The position numbers were made by a program, and so were the translations under genes. A model generated the notes under the pieces. The model had not been told where the DNA came from and did not search any database. It saw only the letters and a program-made list of their open reading frames with translations. From Chryseobacterium sp. PMSZPI (lineage in GTDB: Bacteria; Bacteroidota; Bacteroidia; Flavobacteriales; Weeksellaceae), in the NCBI RefSeq assembly GCF_002835665.1, contig NZ_PIZV01000004.1, forward strand, positions 1-64,000: a DNA stretch of 64,000 nt, in the 5' to 3' direction. This document shows positions 60,077 to 64,000 of the stretch, in pieces; position 1 is the first letter of the stretch, and each line of letters begins with the position of its first letter.

Positions 60077-60577
60077 ATGATCATTAGAAAAGCAGTTCAG
60101 AACGATGTATCTCAGGCTACCCAAGTGCTTGAAGAAGTAAAAACACATATGCTTGATCAAGGAATTGATCAGTGGGATCAGGAATATCCCAATAAAAAAG
60201 TCCTTACAGAAGATATTGAAAAAAGGGAAGGGTTTGTGTACGTAGAGGATGGTAATGTATTAGCGTACATGGCGCTTAATGAGCTATGCGATGAAGAGTA
60301 TAACGATTTGAATTGGAAAACAGCAACTCCGTTTCTTGTGATTCATCGTTTATATGTAAAACCCGATGCCCAAGGAAAAGGAATTTCAAGCAAAATGATT
60401 CGATATGCAGAAGAATTTGCACTTGAACATCAATATAAATCCATCCGTTTTGATGCTTTTTCCTTGAATGATACAGCCAATGCTGTTTATCTTAAAAAAG
60501 GGTACGATCTTGTAGGAACCGTTCGTTTCCGCAAAGGAATATTTAATTGTTATGAAAAAGCAATACTTTCTTATTAA
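60077..60577 (+). CDS. GNAT-family N-acetyltransferase (third gene)
   Basis: A 166-residue GNAT enzyme of the same subfamily as that at 49906-50418. It has the N-terminal QGIDQWDQEYPN segment, the acetyl-CoA-binding region FLVIHRLYVKPDAQGKGISSKMI (Q-x-x-G-x-G/S, about 93-115) and RFDAFSLNDTANAVYLKKGYDLVG. The acceptor is unknown. It follows the MarR gene with a 38-base gap and probably belongs to that operon. Confidence 0.88.
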   Translation: MIIRKAVQNDVSQATQVLEEVKTHMLDQGIDQWDQEYPNKKVLTEDIEKREGFVYVEDGNVLAYMALNELCDEEYNDLNWKTATPFLVIHRLYVKPDAQGKGISSKMIRYAEEFALEHQYKSIRFDAFSLNDTANAVYLKKGYDLVGTVRFRKGIFNCYEKAILSY

Positions 60578-60700
60578 GAGTTTCCAATAAAATATGGGCT
60601 TTGAGCTGTTCCCTTTTAAATAAAGTGATTGATACATAAATAATAAATTGAATTTTAAAAATATTTCATTTAGTAGTGATATTTTATATTGTGTTATTGT

Positions 60701-60708
60701 TATATTTG
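60701..60708 (+). promoter_or_regulatory. -7 promoter element (TATATTTG) of the GG-leader peptide genes
   Basis: An exact TAnnTTTG match, 51 bases before the first peptide ATG at 60760. The -33 box is unclear. Confidence 0.6.
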
Positions 60709-60786
60709 CAAAATAGTTTTTAAAGATATTTAATTATTAACACCAAATCAACAAAATTATGATCACAAAAAAAACAACACTGAAAA

Positions 60787-60912
60787 ATGCAAAAAAAACT
60801 AGAAAAAAATCAACTAAGAACTATTAATGGAGGAACACTATGTTGTCCAAATGGAAATGGGGTAGACAGTACTTGTTATATTGTAGAATGGTGGCAATCT
60901 TGTAAGAAATAA
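60787..60912 (+). CDS. GG-leader peptide precursor 1 (frame disturbed by an A8 run)
   Basis: Read from ATG 60787 it gives 41 residues: leader MQKKLEKNQLRTINGG and a core with TLCCPNGNG, STCYIV and WWQSCKK, containing four cysteines. The paralogues at 61119 and 61323 start nine codons earlier. The matching ATG here (60760, MITKKTTLKNAKK) runs into a stop after 22 codons, because a run of eight A (60791-60798) carries one base too many. Deleting one A restores a full leader like those of the paralogues (KNAKKLEKNQLRTINGG). So this is a start-shifted short gene, a broken gene, or one expressed by slippage. It has its own terminator (60938-60974). Confidence 0.6.
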   Translation: MQKKLEKNQLRTINGGTLCCPNGNGVDSTCYIVEWWQSCKK

Positions 60913-60937
60913 ATAAGCTAGCTTTATCTTCAAATAA

Positions 60938-60974
60938 AAATAAGACCGCTCATATTGAGCGGTCTTATTTTTAT
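60938..60974 (+). terminator. Strong terminator after peptide gene 1
   Basis: A perfect 15-bp stem, AAATAAGACCGCTCA / TGAGCGGTCTTATTT, with the loop TAT, followed by TTATTT. Confidence 0.9.
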
Positions 60975-61118
60975 TTAAGTATTTGTATAAAATAAAGTTT
61001 TGAATGTTAATTTTTTAATATTTTAAAAAACAGTAAATATTATTCCTATATTAGTGAAATAATTTTCGCGAAATTATAATCAATAAAAATTAATTATTAA
61101 CATCAAATCAACAAAATC

Positions 61119-61292
61119 ATGAACACAAAAAAATCAGTGCTAAGAAATGCACAAAAATTAGAAAGAAACGAGTTAAAAACAATTAGAGGAGGAAATTTAG
61201 GCCTTACTTGCGAGCCTGGTTCTAGAGAATGCTGCGATCCAGATCTTGATATTTGTTTTTGCTTAAAAAACGAAATTGCTTGTGAACTTTAG
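61119..61292 (+). CDS. GG-leader peptide precursor 2, cysteine-containing
   Basis: A 57-residue precursor. The leader MNTKKSVLRNAQKLERNELKTIRGG (1-25) ends in the double glycine cleaved by C39-type peptidase transporters. The core has NLGLTCEPGSRECCDPDLD and CFCLKNEIACEL, with six cysteines and many acidic residues. The KLxRxELKxIxGG pattern is that of bacteriocin-like precursors of Chryseobacterium and relatives. No modifying enzyme or export gene is in the window. Its upstream 25 bases are nearly identical to those of the two sister genes. Confidence 0.75.
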   Translation: MNTKKSVLRNAQKLERNELKTIRGGNLGLTCEPGSRECCDPDLDICFCLKNEIACEL

Positions 61293-61322
61293 AGACTATA
61301 TTAACACCAAATCAACAAAATC

Positions 61323-61490
61323 ATGAACACGAGAAAAGAAGCGTTAAAAAATGCAAAAAAGTTAAAAAGAGACGAACAAAGAACTATTAAAGGAGGGGGA
61401 TATGACGATGATTCTTCTGAAGAGCCGGAATGTTGTACAATAAGCGCTGGAGATTGCAAGGTAGGAGTACCATTGTGTGAGGAGCAATAA
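61323..61490 (+). CDS. GG-leader peptide precursor 3, cysteine-containing
   Basis: A 55-residue precursor. The leader MNTRKEALKNAKKLKRDEQRTIKGG (1-25) ends in GG. The core GYDDDSSEEPECC...DCKVGVPLCEEQ has four cysteines and is strongly acidic at its start. The leader matches that of gene 2 in length and pattern, while the cores differ. That is typical for secreted peptides under diversifying selection, such as bacteriocins or signals. It lies 30 bases after gene 2, probably in one transcript. Confidence 0.75.
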   Translation: MNTRKEALKNAKKLKRDEQRTIKGGGYDDDSSEEPECCTISAGDCKVGVPLCEEQ

Positions 61491-61576
61491 CCTATTTTTT
61501 AGGGTAACTTACCTTACAAGTGGGTTGGTCATGCAGTGATTATCTGTCTAAATAATGTTCGTCAACTGAACAACTT

Positions 61577-61606
61577 AAAAACCCGCCAAACGGCGGGTTT
61601 AATTTT
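61577..61606. terminator. Bidirectional terminator between the peptide genes and the TonB receptor
   Basis: AAACCCGCC pairs with GGCGGGTTT around AAAC. It has A/T-rich tracts on both sides and sits between convergent units. Confidence 0.85.
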
Positions 61607-61632
61607 GAAATTATTATTGAAATAATATAGTC

Positions 61633-64000
61633 TTAGAATTTAAAGGTAGCCGCAATAGACCACGTTCTTCCAAACCCAAGGAATCCGGTATTACCATCTG
61701 CAATTCCCTGATAAACTCTACCAGCTTCCTGATATGTTTTTCCTGCATCGGGACCATTGGCAATCTTGTCACCGGCAAAAATGTTAGAACTCAATTCAGA
61801 AATATAATATTTGTTGAATAAGTTATATACGTTCGCTCTTAAGGTTAGAGATTTTTTCTGATCAAATGTAAATTTATAAGAAGCACCTACATCAAATAAA
61901 TGATAACTTGGCAGCTTTACAATTCCTTTTTCTCTTGCTGCTTCAGTAAGGAAATTGATCGGGTTAAACTGAGCATATAATTTGTCATAATATTCCCAGT
62001 TGGCATCAATACTGAAAGCTTTGGTAATGTTATAATCTGCACCGATGCTTGCCGTTGTTTGTGCAGCGTCTCCAACTTTCAGATCTTTAATGTTGATCGT
62101 TCCCGTAGCTCCGGAAACCTCCTGATTGCTCTGAACATCAACAATATTGAAATTGGCATTTCCTTTATACTTCCAGTTACCCAGTGATAACATCCCTCTC
62201 AGTCTAAGGTTCGTAAAAGGTCTTGCTTTTGTTTCCAACTCAATTCCCTGGTGTACTTGTCCAACATTCAAAGCATTATAATAGTATGCGTTTCCAAGTT
62301 TTAATTGAGGGAAGTTAGCAACATCTGCAGCTCCGGCATTGAATGTTCTTGTAATAAATCTATCGTCCCATTGCGTTCTATAGGCATTAATATTAATATC
62401 TATATAACGGGATTTGAAGCCATATCCCAATTCCATTGAGAAAATTCTTTCATTCTTCGCGTCATTGTAAATATTTTGATTGGAAGGGAATAAAGCATTG
62501 AATAATGGCTGTCTGGAAATTACTCCTGTATTGAAAAATACATTATGATGCTCATCTATATTGTAATTGGCTCCTCCTTTTACGATATAACCGGTTTTGT
62601 GATACCATTTGGTTTCCTGATTTCCGGGAGTATACAACATATAGTCTCTTCTCTTATAATATTGTTCGGAAACCGATCCCTGAACGGATGCGCTTAACTT
62701 TTCAGAACTATATTCAACCATTCCATAAATACCAGCCCATTTTACCAAGCCTTCGTTGTATATAGATACTTTCTGAGCATTATTAAGTTTTGTAAGAGGT
62801 TCAGGTTTTACGGTACGATCAATATAATATCCTTTTGGTGCGTTTGCTGTACTAGGAACAAATAATGCATCAGATCCCAACATATCGGTAACAATATCAT
62901 ATAATGCACCTTTGTAAGTCTTAAGATCAATCCCTCCGTTGAAAGTCCAGTTATTTTTTTGATAATTAAGGTCAGCAATTACGCCATACCAGTCGTGAGC
63001 ATTGATGCTCTGTTTTCTTACGATACCACTTGTTCCGTTTAAAGTACTTACATACTGTCCATTATAATCAGTAGGGGAACCTGCAGGAGCATTGAAAGTT
63101 GATTTTTGGAAAGTGTTTCCATTGTAATCAGTTACCATGCCACCTTTGTTATAACGGTATATCATATCCCAGTTGATCGTACCATCTCCGCCCGGACCAT
63201 AGTTCATGAAATTCATGGTTTGTCCGCCTGCATTTTTGATAGAACCGTTAAGTCCGGTACCACCGCCACCACGACCCCAAGAACCATAAAGAACTGTGGA
63301 TAATTTCAGGTTATCATTAATTGTCCAGTCCCAGTTCAATGAAGCAATAGGCTTATGATAGAAGTTAGGAGCTAAATTGAATTGAGAACCATTAAGCATT
63401 CCTGTTTGCGGGTTATATCTCCTTCCATAGGTTTCAAACTGTTGTAGTGTTGCTACATTGGCACCTGTTGCAGAAGATCTTCTTGTATCATGTACTTGTG
63501 GTGCTCCCGTTGCAATTAAATTGAATGCATGCTTTTCATTAGGCTTAAATCCTGTAGAGAAAAACCAAGAATACCCTTCTCCCTTGGTTCCGTTGATATA
63601 CCCGTCACCTTGCCAACGAGAAAGCAAAACTGTTGTTGCCCACTTGTTTTTTAATCCGGAAGAATACAGCGCAGATAATCTGGAATAGTTGTTATTACCA
63701 ACTTCTCCTTTTACCATTGCTTTTTGTTCAGAATCAGTGGCTTTTGTTGTGATGTTTATGGTTCCACCAACAGATGGCACTACAAATTTAGAAGCTCCTA
63801 AACCTCTCTGAATCTGAATAGAACTTGCAATGTCTGCCAGACCTGTCCAGTTGGACCAGTAAACAGTACCTCCTTGCATATCATTAACGGGTTGTCCGTT
63901 GATAATCACTGCAATGTTGGCTCCGTCAAAACCTCTCATGTTAATTCTGCTGTCTCCAAATCCACCACCTACTTTAGTGACATACACGGATGGAGTAGAC
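61633..64000 (-). CDS. TonB-dependent receptor, N-terminus outside window
   Basis: An outer-membrane 22-strand receptor that takes up large ligands with energy from TonB. The frame is open to base 64000, so at least 788 residues are seen and the signal peptide and TonB box are missing. The plug domain begins with YVTKVGGGFGDSRINMRGFDGANIAVIINGQPVNDMQGG and IQIQRGLGASKFVVPSVGGTINI. The barrel follows, with typical strands (LFDVGASYKFTF, LRANVYNLFNKYY) to a C-terminal WSIAATFKF with the terminal phenylalanine used for insertion. The ligand may be a siderophore or another compound. No SusD partner is visible. Confidence 0.9.
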   Translation of the reverse strand, partial: STPSVYVTKVGGGFGDSRINMRGFDGANIAVIINGQPVNDMQGGTVYWSNWTGLADIASSIQIQRGLGASKFVVPSVGGTINITTKATDSEQKAMVKGEVGNNNYSRLSALYSSGLKNKWATTVLLSRWQGDGYINGTKGEGYSWFFSTGFKPNEKHAFNLIATGAPQVHDTRRSSATGANVATLQQFETYGRRYNPQTGMLNGSQFNLAPNFYHKPIASLNWDWTINDNLKLSTVLYGSWGRGGGGTGLNGSIKNAGGQTMNFMNYGPGGDGTINWDMIYRYNKGGMVTDYNGNTFQKSTFNAPAGSPTDYNGQYVSTLNGTSGIVRKQSINAHDWYGVIADLNYQKNNWTFNGGIDLKTYKGALYDIVTDMLGSDALFVPSTANAPKGYYIDRTVKPEPLTKLNNAQKVSIYNEGLVKWAGIYGMVEYSSEKLSASVQGSVSEQYYKRRDYMLYTPGNQETKWYHKTGYIVKGGANYNIDEHHNVFFNTGVISRQPLFNALFPSNQNIYNDAKNERIFSMELGYGFKSRYIDININAYRTQWDDRFITRTFNAGAADVANFPQLKLGNAYYYNALNVGQVHQGIELETKARPFTNLRLRGMLSLGNWKYKGNANFNIVDVQSNQEVSGATGTINIKDLKVGDAAQTTASIGADYNITKAFSIDANWEYYDKLYAQFNPINFLTEAAREKGIVKLPSYHLFDVGASYKFTFDQKKSLTLRANVYNLFNKYYISELSSNIFAGDKIANGPDAGKTYQEAGRVYQGIADGNTGFLGFGRTWSIAATFKF

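Overview
The window comes from an AT-rich bacterium of the phylum Bacteroidota, most likely Flavobacteriia and Weeksellaceae, of Chryseobacterium type. The signs are a type IX secretion gene (porQ), a secreted protein with a type IX sorting tail, a TamL-type outer-membrane lipoprotein, a fused CcsBA cytochrome c synthase, an N-terminally incomplete TonB-dependent receptor, TAnnTTTG-type promoter elements and little use of Shine-Dalgarno sequences. The species call is inference; the phylum call is firm. I saw no rRNA, tRNA, CRISPR array or prophage.

Layout. 1-2.9 kb: end fragment of an M48 protease, an HD hydrolase, a type IX secreted protein and two small genes. 2.9-10.1 kb: a minus-strand beta-oxidation operon, marR - fadN - fadA - fadE, with a 34-bp perfect palindrome at its promoter. 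It is interrupted by two unrelated small genes, each bracketed by its own inverted repeats: an IS200-like REP-associated transposase and a four-helix-bundle (IVP) gene. 10.1-12.7 kb: an iron-complex ABC importer (permease and ATPase) split by a GxxExxY gene and a nested inverted-repeat element. 12.7-22.9 kb: TlpA-like thioredoxin, ferredoxin reductase, SanA-like protein, TamL, an RNA methyltransferase, envelope-stress membrane proteins, cmk, porQ, pyrH and frr. 23.2-26.7 kb: a stand-alone KAS III enzyme and an unusual PEP-synthase-like phosphotransferase lying between direct copies of a repeat. 26.7-32.5 kb: a secreted unknown, LptF/G, LolA and FtsK.

33-39.5 kb: a duplicated two-gene surface-protein locus (large protein plus small protein, twice) in which one module of about 55 residues occurs six times. 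39.6-46.3 kb: a tiny secreted peptide, a class C beta-lactamase-like hydrolase, CcsBA, an SPFH protein with an Arc-like repressor, and a tiny membrane protein. 46.4-49.7 kb: lysine catabolism (ALDH7-type dehydrogenase and lysine 6-transaminase). 49.9-56.8 kb: an acetyltransferase, then GbsR/MarR regulator - RND adaptor - RND pump - TolC. 57-60.6 kb: a BtrH-like protein, DUF5993-dsbB, and GNAT-MarR-GNAT. 60.7-61.5 kb: three short peptide genes with double-glycine leaders, the first with a disturbed reading frame. 61.6 kb to the end: a TonB-dependent receptor that continues beyond the window.

The most interesting themes are: (i) three unrelated, repeat-bracketed small genes inserted co-directionally into two operons; (ii) the paired surface-protein locus with its shared module; (iii) the cluster of cysteine-containing GG-leader peptides with an almost identical 5' untranslated segment and an A8 frameshift; (iv) the repeat-flanked phosphotransferase. 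Repeat coordinates, stems and small genes were worked out by eye from the sequence. Family assignments rest on recognised motifs, not on database searches.
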